Below are positions 1 through 7,029 of a DNA stretch of 18,941 nt, piece after piece. The DNA lies in NCBI GenBank assembly GCA_020437875.1, contig JAGQVR010000001.1:43356-62296 (forward strand). Direction: 5' to 3'. The DNA is from Flavobacteriales bacterium (GTDB lineage Bacteria > Bacteroidota > Bacteroidia > Flavobacteriales_F > PHOS-HE28). Positions within the stretch are counted from its first letter, which is position 1. The number at the start of each line of letters is the position of its first letter. Under the pieces are notes generated by a model. That model did not search any database, was not told the origin of the DNA, and saw only the letters and a list, made by a program, of their open reading frames with translations. The translations under genes and the position numbers were made by a program.

Positions 1-131
1 GCAAGGCCGCCAATGTCGTAAAGCAAACGACAGCGAGTGTTTATAAACGCCTGCAAATGACGATCGACCGGATCACGGCCGGTGGGCGTTGGAGGTTTGC
101 GGCGGTCAACGAACTAAACCAACCAACGACC
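1..131. other. Leader region upstream of ssb; no gene assigned
   Basis: No complete gene is visible here. The reading frame of the downstream ssb gene stays open from base 3 to its ATG at 132, so an upstream coding end or a longer N-terminus cannot be excluded. The translated extension does not look like any SSB N-terminus I know, and the OB-fold starts only after base 144. I found no good TAnnTTTG promoter element in this stretch. The real promoter may lie left of the window. Confidence 0.4.
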
Positions 132-488
132 ATGAACACAACGATGAAGAACAAGGTGCAGCTGATCGGGAACCTGGGCAACGATCCCGAACTGAAGAAT
201 GTGGGTAACGGACACACCATGCTGCGACTCCGGTTGGCCACCAACGAACGTTACAAGACGGCTGAAGGGGAGTGGAAGGACAGTACGCAGTGGCATCCCA
301 TCGTGGTCTGGGGCAAGCAGGCGGAGAAACTGGCCAGCCTCGTGCACAAGGGTAGTGGCCTTGTGGTCGAGGGCCGTTTGGTCCAGCGATCCTACGAATC
401 GAAGGAGGGTGAGCGTCGGTACAGCACTGAGGTGGTTCTGAGCGACTACCAGCTGCTCGGCTCCAAGCCGGAGGAGGCCAGGGCTTGA
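132..488 (+). CDS. ssb: Single-stranded DNA-binding protein (short form, copy 1)
   Basis: Binds and protects single-stranded DNA during replication, recombination and repair in the cytoplasm. The 118-residue product begins the OB-fold with KNKVQLIGNLGNDPEL, continues with LRLATNERY and STQWHPIVVWGKQAEKLA, and closes with VVEGRLVQRSYESKEGERRY and TEVVLSDYQLLGSK, all standard SSB signatures. The protein stops straight after the OB-fold (KPEEARA), with no Gly/Pro-rich linker and no acidic DDDIPF-like tip, so it may not recruit partners as E. coli SSB does. ATG 132 was chosen because the second SSB in this window begins in the same way; ATG 144 is an alternative, and an in-frame ATG at 57 would add unrelated residues. 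By hand alignment it is roughly 55-60% identical to the copy at 4020-4370. It is followed by a hairpin at 507-536. Confidence 0.9.
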   Translation: MNTTMKNKVQLIGNLGNDPELKNVGNGHTMLRLRLATNERYKTAEGEWKDSTQWHPIVVWGKQAEKLASLVHKGSGLVVEGRLVQRSYESKEGERRYSTEVVLSDYQLLGSKPEEARA

Positions 489-506
489 CTCCACATCCCT
501 AGTTGG

Positions 507-536
507 CGAGGGCGACCCTTCCGAAGGTCGCCCTCG
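507..536. terminator. Hairpin between convergent ssb and the PKD/T9SS gene
   Basis: An 11-bp GC-rich perfect stem (CGAGGGCGACC with GGTCGCCCTCG) encloses an 8-base loop. It lies between the ssb stop at 488 and the stop of the opposing gene at 547, so it can fold in both transcripts. A long T-run is lacking on both sides, so efficiency as an intrinsic terminator is uncertain. Confidence 0.6.
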
Positions 537-546
537 TTCCTTGGGA

Positions 547-1668
547 TCAGTTCTGTACCTGGATCCGGACGATCGACCGACCAGCCTCGTGTTCTATCGT
601 CAGCAGATAACGGCCAGGAGCCACCGTGTTCATTTGGATCGTCGAAACCGCACCCATGACCCGCCTTTCTGCGAATACGGTGCGGCCGACCGTATCGATC
701 AAGCGGATCACTGCGGGACCTGGGTCGGGCATTGCTACGTGCAGTGGACCGGTCACCGGATTCGGCCAGACGGACAGGCTCGATCCGACCTCTTCGATCA
801 CGGACACCAATGGTAGCGCCCCGAATGTGTGGCAAACCAGGGAGAAGCAGGTATCCAACCCTGCCTGTGTGAGTGCGCCGACCAGTAGACAGGTCTGATA
901 GTCGCCAGGTTCGGCGAATTGATGATGGGTCACGAACGCGGTATCCACCGTGCCGTCCCCGAACGACCATATACCGAGCAAGGCCGTGATGCCGCTGCTG
1001 ACGATGCTGGGCTCGAAGTGCACACCATCGGACGTCGCGTTCGGGGAGAAGTCAACGAACAGGCCAGGCCCGCACGTGGACCCGTTGCCATCCACCTCGA
1101 CCCATCTGCCATAGGTGGCCACACAATCACCCACATGGTCGGTCAAGGTCACGAAATGGGGCCCGGGTAGCGCCCAGGTATGTAACGGATAGGGGTCACT
1201 GCTCGTGGTACCGTCACCGAAGTCCCAGTTCCAAGTTCCGCTCAAGGTCGTTCCGACCGCGAACTGGAACGACAGCGCATTCGTCCCGGACGGCTCGGAC
1301 TCGAAGTAAGGGTCCTGGGAAGGCGGGCAAGGCTGTCCTGGAACCACCACTTCCCGGCAATAGCTGGAGGTACAGAACTCGCCCTCCGTCGCGGTCAGGG
1401 TAAGGCAGACGGTATAGCTACCCGGCTGCGTGAACTCATGTTGTGGAGAGGTCGAAGCGATGGAGCCATCGCCAAAGGTCCAAAGCGCATCTGTCCCCAC
1501 GCCGAAGGAACGGGAGCTATCCGCCAGGCTTATGGACATCCCGTCCACGGTGTAATGGAAGGCGGGCCGAAGAATGACATCACATAGGGGCTGTGCCGAA
1601 GCTTCTCCAGCCAGGATCAGAAGGATCGCGCAGGTGAGGCGCCTAATGGGTCGATGCACCGAGGACAT
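547..1668 (-). CDS. Secreted PKD-repeat protein with T9SS type A sorting domain
   Basis: Predicted cell-surface or secreted protein of 373 residues; the substrate or partner is unknown. A signal peptide covers residues 1-25 (hydrophobic LTCAILLILAGEASA, likely cut before Q26). Three PKD-like modules show the WxFGDG hallmark: WTFGDGS near 63-69, WNWDFGDGT near 146-154 and WSFGDGT near 234-240. Each is followed by a PGxY-type turn or a close variant. Many paired cysteines suggest disulfides. The C-terminus (about 297-373) is a T9SS type A sorting domain: VWPNPVTGPLHV, then IRLIDTVGRTVF, then GRYLLTIEHE and a final IVRIQVQN. ATG 1668 is preferred because it precedes the signal peptide; the frame is open to 1719. 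The start lies inside the end of the barrel gene (26-base overlap), which implies translational coupling and co-regulation by the ECF sigma factor of this operon. Confidence 0.85.
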   Translation of the reverse strand: MSSVHRPIRRLTCAILLILAGEASAQPLCDVILRPAFHYTVDGMSISLADSSRSFGVGTDALWTFGDGSIASTSPQHEFTQPGSYTVCLTLTATEGEFCTSSYCREVVVPGQPCPPSQDPYFESEPSGTNALSFQFAVGTTLSGTWNWDFGDGTTSSDPYPLHTWALPGPHFVTLTDHVGDCVATYGRWVEVDGNGSTCGPGLFVDFSPNATSDGVHFEPSIVSSGITALLGIWSFGDGTVDTAFVTHHQFAEPGDYQTCLLVGALTQAGLDTCFSLVCHTFGALPLVSVIEEVGSSLSVWPNPVTGPLHVAMPDPGPAVIRLIDTVGRTVFAERRVMGAVSTIQMNTVAPGRYLLTIEHEAGRSIVRIQVQN

Positions 1669-3202
1669 GTTGCAGTCGGAATTGGAAGAGATGCCCGCGC
1701 ATCCATGGTGCACCGGCATGGCCGAGGTCTGAGATGGGAACGGAGAGCATCGGTTCTGCGAGGACGGTCATATGCTCGGTGACATGGAATCCCAGGCTAA
1801 GGCCTGCGTGCGCGTTCATTCGCGGTCCGAAACGCCGATCGACGCGTTCATCATCAAGATCCACGATCTCGGATCCGGCGTCATCCGCGGTCCGCACTAA
1901 CGTACTTCCCTGACGCTGGGTGGTCAGGAATGCGGTGACCCCTGAAAAGGCCCCGAAGCGCCAGCGTCGTACATCGCTGTACCATGCAACGGTCAGCGGG
2001 ACCCGGATCGCACCATATTGATTGCTGGCACGAACGGTGCTCGTGGCGCCGGGCCTTTCGACCTGCACCGTATCGATGTTCCAAGTGTAGACCACGTCCT
2101 GAGTGTTGTTGTATAGTGTTTCTGTCCAGCTCGTGTCCAGGTCGGTGAAGCGCTCCACCTCATTCACGTCCCACGCGAACGTGCTGCGGTCCAGCGCGAG
2201 GCCCAGCCCCGATCGGACGCTCCATCCGGAGCGCCACTCGCGGCCCATGTCAAGACCCCATAGCGTTGAACCGCGCCAGCGTTCGGCGTTGGTCAGGCCG
2301 TCTTCATCCTGTGCCCTCCAGGTCCCCGTCATGCGCCCGGTCCCGATGGTGAGTCCGATGAACCAATCACCAGATGGGACGACGTAGGAAGTAGTGGTCG
2401 GTCCAGGTCGGATCGCGGCTTCCGGCCTGATGTGCATCGTGATCGGGCGAGCATCCATGTGCCCGGCATGTGCTTCGCGGACCCCGGAGATGATGCTGCC
2501 TGGTGCGGCAGGCCGTTCCATACCATCCACCGCGCTATCGAAAACCAGCCTGCCAAGCCGGCTCTCAGCTGCTGCGCCCGATGAGGTGGCGCTCGCCGAC
2601 CCGGCCAGCTCTGATGCTGCGCTGGAAAGCGCCGGAATATCATCGGACCTGTCTAATGGAGAATGACCCGCACGATGTGCCGAAGAACCTTCGTTGGCTT
2701 GATCATTCCCTGCGCTGCTGGTCCTCCTGCGCAATTCGACCTCAGCGGTGCGCGCGGTGCTCGTGAGAGTCGCTGCGCCCATGGATGGAATGTTCTTTTG
2801 CCCGGATCCCCGGGGGTCTGCCGTAAGGCTATTGCTTGTTCCCGCTCCAGCGGCGTTGTCGGTCATGGCCCGCTCTGTTGGAGGATCACCATTCGTTCGC
2901 AAGGATCCCGGCTCCCCGGAAGTAGCACGTCCAACATCATCCGACCGAACCGTCTTTTCCTGATCGGCCTGTCGGGAAGGCGTCGGGTCCATCGGGCGCC
3001 GGCCGCTGAAGTAGATGCCGCCGCTGATCAAAAGTGCTGCGCCCGCTGCCATGAGGACCCACCGAGACCAAGTGCCGGTCGTACGACCCGCAAGGTCCCA
3101 GCCCAACCTTCCGGCCAAGGCATCCCGCACCTCGCTCGGAGGAGTTACCTCGGCCTCGTAGAGGCCTTTGAAGCGTTCGTCAATGGGATGCTTTTCCCGC
3201 AT
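1643..3202 (-). CDS. Anti-sigma-like membrane protein with C-terminal outer-membrane beta-barrel
   Basis: 519 residues in three parts. Residues 1-47 are charged and soluble (MREKHPIDERFKGLYEAEV) and resemble the short cytoplasmic start of anti-sigma factors. Residues 48-66 form one hydrophobic helix (WVLMAAGAALLISGGIYF). Residues about 69-275 are a low-complexity Ser/Thr/Ala/Gly/Arg-rich linker. Residues about 278-519 alternate polar and hydrophobic residues with aromatic girdles (WFIGLTIGTGRMTGTW, STLWGLDMGREWRSGWSV, WRFGAFSGVTAFL, GLSLGFHVTEHMTVLAEP), as in PorT/OmpA-like beta-barrels. The inferred role is inner-membrane sequestration of the ECF sigma factor linked to an outer-membrane sensor. 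ATG 3202 was chosen because it starts the charged domain and overlaps the sigma gene by 23 bases; an upstream ATG at 3334 would add residues that lie wholly over the sigma gene. The family assignment is by appearance, not by search, and the sigma-binding function is untested. Confidence 0.7.
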   Translation of the reverse strand: MREKHPIDERFKGLYEAEVTPPSEVRDALAGRLGWDLAGRTTGTWSRWVLMAAGAALLISGGIYFSGRRPMDPTPSRQADQEKTVRSDDVGRATSGEPGSLRTNGDPPTERAMTDNAAGAGTSNSLTADPRGSGQKNIPSMGAATLTSTARTAEVELRRRTSSAGNDQANEGSSAHRAGHSPLDRSDDIPALSSAASELAGSASATSSGAAAESRLGRLVFDSAVDGMERPAAPGSIISGVREAHAGHMDARPITMHIRPEAAIRPGPTTTSYVVPSGDWFIGLTIGTGRMTGTWRAQDEDGLTNAERWRGSTLWGLDMGREWRSGWSVRSGLGLALDRSTFAWDVNEVERFTDLDTSWTETLYNNTQDVVYTWNIDTVQVERPGATSTVRASNQYGAIRVPLTVAWYSDVRRWRFGAFSGVTAFLTTQRQGSTLVRTADDAGSEIVDLDDERVDRRFGPRMNAHAGLSLGFHVTEHMTVLAEPMLSVPISDLGHAGAPWMRGHLFQFRLQHVLGASTH

Positions 3203-3743
3203 GGTCCAGGATCTCTTTTCGGTTGATGCGCGCTTGCAGGTAGCTGCGCGCTTTGGATAGTTGGCTGCGTGAAGTGCTTTCTCCACAGCCCAGCATTGCG
3301 GCGATCTCCGCATGGTCGAATCCCTCCACGGCATAGAGGTTGAACACGTGGCGATATCCGTCGGGTAGTTCGGCGATCAGGCTCATCAGCTCCTGTTCCC
3401 CCAATCGGTCGATCGCAAGGGGTTCAACGGGTGATTCAGGCATGTGCTCCATGCCGATACGCTCCTGCTGAAAGGACTTCTTCCGGTAGTGATTGATGGC
3501 GGTATGAACCATGATCCTGCGTATCCAACCTTCCAACGACCCTTCCATGCGGAACGCCGACAACTTCTCGAAGACCCGGATGAATCCCTCTTGCATCAGG
3601 TCCTGTGCTTCGAGTTGGTGGCGCGCATAGCGCAGGCACACGGCATACATACGCCGTGCGTACCGCGTGTACAGGAGCTCCTGACAACGACGGTCCCCGG
3701 CCAGGCAGCCCTGGACGAGCTCGCGTTCGGTGGGTTCGCGCAA
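3180..3743 (-). CDS. ECF-type RNA polymerase sigma factor
   Basis: Extracytoplasmic-function sigma-70 factor that directs RNA polymerase to envelope-related promoters. With the TTG start at 3743 it has 187 residues, the usual ECF size. Sigma region 2 spans about 23-88 (LLYTRYARRMYAVCLRY, then AQDLMQEGFIRVFEKL, then GWIRRIMVHTAINHYRK). Region 4 spans about 119-170 (LIAELPDGYRHVFNLY, then FDHAEIAAMLGCGESTSRSQ with the helix-turn-helix, then LSKARSYLQ). No ATG lies between the domain start and an in-frame ATG at 3884. The TTG is preferred because GGAAAGG lies about nine bases upstream and the 47 extra codons translate to an unconserved-looking Gly/Pro/Arg-rich stretch. It is first in an operon with the barrel protein, whose start overlaps its end by 23 bases, so the two products are expected to act together. 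Confidence 0.88.
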   Translation of the reverse strand: MREPTERELVQGCLAGDRRCQELLYTRYARRMYAVCLRYARHQLEAQDLMQEGFIRVFEKLSAFRMEGSLEGWIRRIMVHTAINHYRKKSFQQERIGMEHMPESPVEPLAIDRLGEQELMSLIAELPDGYRHVFNLYAVEGFDHAEIAAMLGCGESTSRSQLSKARSYLQARINRKEILDHAGKASH

Positions 3744-3887
3744 ATTGGAAAGGCCTTTCCGACCAGAAGACAATGATCCGCTGCGGAACGCTGCCCCGGG
3801 AAACCGCCCAGTTGCAAGGTACAGAACCCGTTCAGCGGCAGGGGGTTCTGTGGGACCTGGCCGACCAGCGCCAACCGACAGCAACCG

Positions 3888-3916
3888 TTGTACAAATGCT
3901 TATATCCGCATACAAC
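3888..3916. promoter_or_regulatory. Inverted repeat between divergent ECF sigma and ssb copy 2
   Basis: GTTGTA at 3888-3893 is matched by TACAAC at 3911-3916, with 17 bases between; an inner ATGC/GCAT pair extends the symmetry imperfectly. The site sits in the 276-base divergent intergenic region (3744-4019), which holds no gene. It could be an operator serving one or both genes. The short arms mean chance is possible. Confidence 0.25.
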
Positions 3917-4019
3917 TGGTTATCAGCCGAATAGGGGAATGACCCCCGGGGATGTTTGCATCGCCGTTCGGCAACAGCACCGACGGCAGGAACAAAAGTC
4001 AACCTAAATCCCAAGTCCC

Positions 4020-4370
4020 ATGAACACGCTGAAGAACAAAGTGCACCTGATCGGCAACCTCGGTTTCGACCCCGAAGTGCGGGAGATCGCCAAAGGGCGG
4101 AAAGTGGCCCGCCTCTCCGTGGCCACGAACGATAGCTACCGGAACGCCTCCGGGGAGCGGGTGACCGATACCCAATGGCATACCGTGGTGGCCTGGGGGA
4201 ACACCGCCGAAGCGGTGGAACGCCTGCTGCGTAAAGGATCGCCCATCGCTCTTGAGGGCCGCCTGGTGCATCGCAGTTATGAGACCAAGGAGGGCGTGAA
4301 ACGCTACATCACGGAGGTGGTGCTGAACGATTTCCAGCTCCTGGGCACCAAGCCCGAGGCAGCGGCCTGA
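4020..4370 (+). CDS. ssb: Single-stranded DNA-binding protein (short form, copy 2)
   Basis: Second SSB of the window, 116 residues, cytoplasmic and binding single-stranded DNA. The OB-fold runs from KNKVHLIGNLGFDPEV through RLSVATNDSYRNASGE, TDTQWHTVVAWGNTAEAVE, IALEGRLVHRSYETKEG and RYITEVVLNDFQLLGTK. Like copy 1 it ends directly after the fold (KPEAAA) and lacks the acidic C-terminal tip. The ATG at 4020 begins MNTLKNKV, parallel to MNTTMKNKV of copy 1. The gene stands alone on the plus strand: it diverges from the ECF operon and is closed by a strong terminator at 4393-4429. Which copy is the replication SSB and which is accessory cannot be told from the sequence. Confidence 0.92.
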   Translation: MNTLKNKVHLIGNLGFDPEVREIAKGRKVARLSVATNDSYRNASGERVTDTQWHTVVAWGNTAEAVERLLRKGSPIALEGRLVHRSYETKEGVKRYITEVVLNDFQLLGTKPEAAA

Positions 4371-4392
4371 TCCATCGGCCTACCCCCACTTC

Positions 4393-4429
4393 AAGAAGCG
4401 GTCCCGAACTTCGGGGCCGTTTCTTTTTT
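4393..4429 (+). terminator. Rho-independent terminator of ssb copy 2
   Basis: A 9-bp stem (CGGTCCCGA with TCGGGGCCG, one G-U pair) around the loop ACT is followed by TTTCTTTTTT. Flanking AAGAA and TTTCTT can lengthen the stem. It lies 22 bases after the ssb stop and just before the next start codon at 4444. Confidence 0.88.
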
Positions 4430-4443
4430 CCAGTACCCCGAGC

Positions 4444-6720
4444 ATGACCGAAGAGACATCAGGTCCACGGACCAGGAAACGCTGGCTGATCGTGCTGGTC
4501 GTGGTCTTGTCGACGGCGCTCCTCGCCATGGCGCTGCTCCTGCCGTACTTGTTGAAGCGATACATCGAGTCGCACAGCGAGGAGTGGATCAACAGAAGGG
4601 TCACTATTGACCGGATCATCCTGAACCCCTTCACCTTCCGATATGCCGCAACGGGCGTGACCTGTTATGAGCCACATAGCGAGGAGGTCTTCGTTTCCTG
4701 GAAGGACATCAGTGTGCGCATCAACCTCTGGAGCGGCTTGCGGGAGAATGATTGGCGATCGGAAGGGTTGCGCATCGTTTCGCCCTACTTCCATATCGTC
4801 CAGGATGGGGACCGCTTCAACTTCAGCGATCTGCTGGAACTCGGTGGAGACGACACGACCACAATGGATCCGGCGAGCACCACACGCTTCACCATGGCGG
4901 ACATCATCTTGAGCGATGGCCGGATCGAGTATGAGAGCGATGCACTTGCCGCCCCGGTCGGTGTCAAGGATCTGCGGGCCAAGTGTACGCTCATCTCCTC
5001 TGAACGGGCCCGCATGGATTTCGATCTCGGACTCCAACTGGAAGCCGGTGGACGGCTCGAAGGAGGCTTCATGCTGGACACCGAACTGGAACGCTACGGT
5101 ATCAACGCACAACTAAGGGCTTTCGCCCTTCAGCAACTGTTGCCCTATCTCCAGGACTTCCTCGCATCCAAGGCATTGACCGGTGCGATGGATGTGGACC
5201 TGAACCTGCTCGACAGTTATTCGGACACGACCGGACTGGCCATGAGCGCAGGGTTGACCCTGTCGGGGGTAGGCCTGGTGGATCCGAATGGTGAACGGCT
5301 ATTCGGATTGAAGCAGGCGAACGCCAGGTTGGATACCCTCGTGGCCAGGGATCAACGCGTGGAAATGGGCGAAGTGGTGCTCAATGGGGCCGAGATCAAA
5401 TTCGTGCTGTTGAACGACAGCACGGACAACTGGACGCGTTTGTTGAAACAGGATAGTACCACGGTCGCGGGAGGTGGGACAAGCACCCGGCACCGGGCCA
5501 GTGAGAGCAATGTGTTCGTTCTGCTCGCGGACTACATCAGCTACCTCGGGCAGCAGATCGTGGCCAGCGAGTACACCGCGAAGAAGCTCGCGCTCACGAA
5601 CAGCACCGTGCGTTTCGAGGATCATACACCAGCGCAGCCGTTCCAATACACCATATCGGGCATCGACATCAACGCGAACCGCATCACCAGCGATCAGGAG
5701 GCGGGCAAGGTCACAGCAAGTGCGGTCCTGCAGGAGACCGGCAGACTCAAGGGCAAAGCCACCTTCGACCCGAAGAACATCCGCAATGTGGAGGTGGACC
5801 TCACGGTTGACGACCTTGCCCTGAACCATCTGGATGCCTACGGGCGTTGGTATGCGGCGCATCCACTGGAAGATGGGGTGCTGGCCTATGCGACGAAGAC
5901 CATCGTTCGCGATGGACGGTTGGATTCGCAGAACCACATGCGAGTGGACAGGCTGAAGGTGGGTAGGCGGGTGGAGGAGCACGACCCGGGGATATACGTG
6001 CTTCCCCTCCGTTTGGCGGCCGGCCTGCTGAAGGACGTGAACGGGGTGGTGGAACTCGATGTTCCCGTCCGGGGCGATCTGAAGGACCCGCAATTCAGGG
6101 TGTGGTCGATCGTGTGGCAGGTGCTGAAGAACCTGTTGGTGAAGGCCGCATCCGCCCCCGGTCGCCTACTCGTCCGTGCCGTGGATGGCGCTGATGAAGC
6201 CGACCTGGAACGCGTGCGCTTCAACTACCTACAGACCGGTCCGGGCAGGTCGCAGGAGAAGACCTTGCGGAACCTGGCCTCGGCGCTCAGGTCAAAGCCG
6301 GAGCTCTCGGTGGACCTCGTCCCCATCTTGGACAAGGGAGCGGAAGTGAAGGAGGTGGCGGTGTTCCAAGCGAAGAAGGCCTTCCTCTTCCCGGATAGGA
6401 CCATGATCAACGGTGCGGATAGTACACGGATCCAGGAGATGAACACACGGGACAGCGTGTTCACCGCCTTCGTTAACGAGCGAACGCCGAGTTTGGATGG
6501 CAGATCCTTGCATGAACGGTGCCTGGCGCTATTCGGAGCTGAAGAAGCCGGCCGCATCGCGGAGGAGATCGAATACGCCCGGCGCGAGAGCACCATGCAG
6601 TTCCTGCTCCAGGAGGGTGTGGAGGCGGGGCGGTTGCGCTACCGCGATGGAACGGCGGAGGAACTGGCGGGGCAGAGGGGAGTACCTGGCTACCGGTTCG
6701 TGTACGGTGAACGGGAGTGA
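4444..6720 (+). CDS. DUF748 / AsmA-like membrane-anchored protein
   Basis: 758 residues. A basic N-terminus (RTRKRW) leads into one inner-membrane helix at about 14-37. Then comes an AsmA-type start (YIESHSEEWINRRVTIDRI followed by LNPFTFRYAATGV) and a long beta-rich periplasmic body with repeated features such as ISVRINLWSGL, LRIVSPYFHIVQDGDRFNF and FQYTISGIDINANRI. The last third (ALNHLDAYGRWYAAHPLEDG, then LRLAAGLLKDVNGVVELDVP, then EVAVFQAKKAFLF) matches my memory of DUF748 proteins. AsmA-superfamily members are linked to lipid transport between membranes or to outer-membrane assembly; the exact role here is unknown. Translation starts only 14 bases after the ssb terminator, so a promoter must lie in or upstream of the hairpin unless read-through feeds the gene. 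It appears monocistronic and is followed by a terminator at 6815-6841. Confidence 0.82.
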   Translation: MTEETSGPRTRKRWLIVLVVVLSTALLAMALLLPYLLKRYIESHSEEWINRRVTIDRIILNPFTFRYAATGVTCYEPHSEEVFVSWKDISVRINLWSGLRENDWRSEGLRIVSPYFHIVQDGDRFNFSDLLELGGDDTTTMDPASTTRFTMADIILSDGRIEYESDALAAPVGVKDLRAKCTLISSERARMDFDLGLQLEAGGRLEGGFMLDTELERYGINAQLRAFALQQLLPYLQDFLASKALTGAMDVDLNLLDSYSDTTGLAMSAGLTLSGVGLVDPNGERLFGLKQANARLDTLVARDQRVEMGEVVLNGAEIKFVLLNDSTDNWTRLLKQDSTTVAGGGTSTRHRASESNVFVLLADYISYLGQQIVASEYTAKKLALTNSTVRFEDHTPAQPFQYTISGIDINANRITSDQEAGKVTASAVLQETGRLKGKATFDPKNIRNVEVDLTVDDLALNHLDAYGRWYAAHPLEDGVLAYATKTIVRDGRLDSQNHMRVDRLKVGRRVEEHDPGIYVLPLRLAAGLLKDVNGVVELDVPVRGDLKDPQFRVWSIVWQVLKNLLVKAASAPGRLLVRAVDGADEADLERVRFNYLQTGPGRSQEKTLRNLASALRSKPELSVDLVPILDKGAEVKEVAVFQAKKAFLFPDRTMINGADSTRIQEMNTRDSVFTAFVNERTPSLDGRSLHERCLALFGAEEAGRIAEEIEYARRESTMQFLLQEGVEAGRLRYRDGTAEELAGQRGVPGYRFVYGERE

Positions 6721-6814
6721 CCGGAACGGCGGGTCGCCGAGAGCCACCAGGGCCATGGTCCCGTGGAGCATGGGCGCAGCCCTGGCATGGGCCCCATTCA
6801 CGCTCGAGCGGATA

Positions 6815-6841
6815 GGACGAGCCCAGTCTTCGGCCTTTTTT
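6815..6841 (+). terminator. Probable terminator after the DUF748 gene
   Basis: GGACGAG and CTTCGGCC form a stem with one mismatch and a G-U pair around a 6-base loop, followed by six T residues (6836-6841). It lies about 95 bases after the stop at 6720; the stretch between shows no gene. The T-run overlaps the -33 element of the tRNA promoter. Confidence 0.55.
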
Positions 6842-6870
6842 GGCGAATACTCCTGATCCTCCTACTTTTG
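6840..6870 (+). promoter_or_regulatory. Bacteroidota-type promoter of tRNA-Asn
   Basis: TTG at 6840-6842, a 20-base spacer, then TACTTTTG at 6863-6870. This fits the Bacteroidota primary sigma consensus TTG-N17-23-TAnnTTTG without a mismatch. A start near 6876 would give a tRNA leader of about 16 bases. Confidence 0.72.
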
Positions 6871-6891
6871 CCGTCCCTTAACCGGGTACCT

Positions 6892-6965
6892 TCCCTGGTA
6901 GCTCAGCTGGTTAGAGCACATGACTGTTAATCATGGGGTCGCTGGTTCAAGTCCAGCCCGGGGAG
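6892..6965 (+). tRNA. tRNA-Asn (anticodon GTT)
   Basis: A complete cloverleaf of 74 bases. The acceptor TCCCTGG pairs with CCGGGGA (one G-U). The D-arm has GCTC/GAGC. The anticodon arm is CATGA-CTGTTAA-TCATG with anticodon GTT at 6926-6928. The T-arm is GCTGG-TTCAAGT-CCAGC. The discriminator base is G, as usual for tRNA-Asn. The 3' CCA is not encoded, as is common in Bacteroidota, so it must be added after transcription. Confidence 0.97.
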
Positions 6966-6970
6966 CAAGT

Positions 6971-7003
6971 AGAGAGAGCCGCCAGCGCGGCTTTCTTTGT
7001 TTC
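6971..7003 (+). terminator. Terminator of tRNA-Asn
   Basis: AGCCGC and GCGGCT form a perfect stem around CAGC, and the flanking AGAGAG and TTCTTT can extend it with some wobble pairs. A T-rich tail (TTCTTTGTTT) follows. It lies just downstream of the tRNA 3' end and upstream of the sugar-kinase start. Confidence 0.75.
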
Positions 7004-7029
7004 AGGCCGTAACCGAACGCATCCGCATC

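Noticed and set aside
2663..3226. Plus-strand open frame opposite the anti-sigma/barrel gene
   Set aside because: The minus-strand frame has a coherent membrane helix and barrel and couples to its neighbours; the plus frame is low complexity with no start context.
3744..3884. N-terminal extension of the ECF sigma factor from an ATG at 3884
   Set aside because: It would add 47 Gly/Pro/Arg-rich residues not expected in ECF factors; the TTG at 3743 has a GGAAAGG site and gives normal length.
5299..6093. Minus-strand open frame antisense to the DUF748 gene
   Set aside because: It has the same mirror composition (His/Val/Arg-rich), no recognisable motif, and lies wholly inside a well-supported gene.
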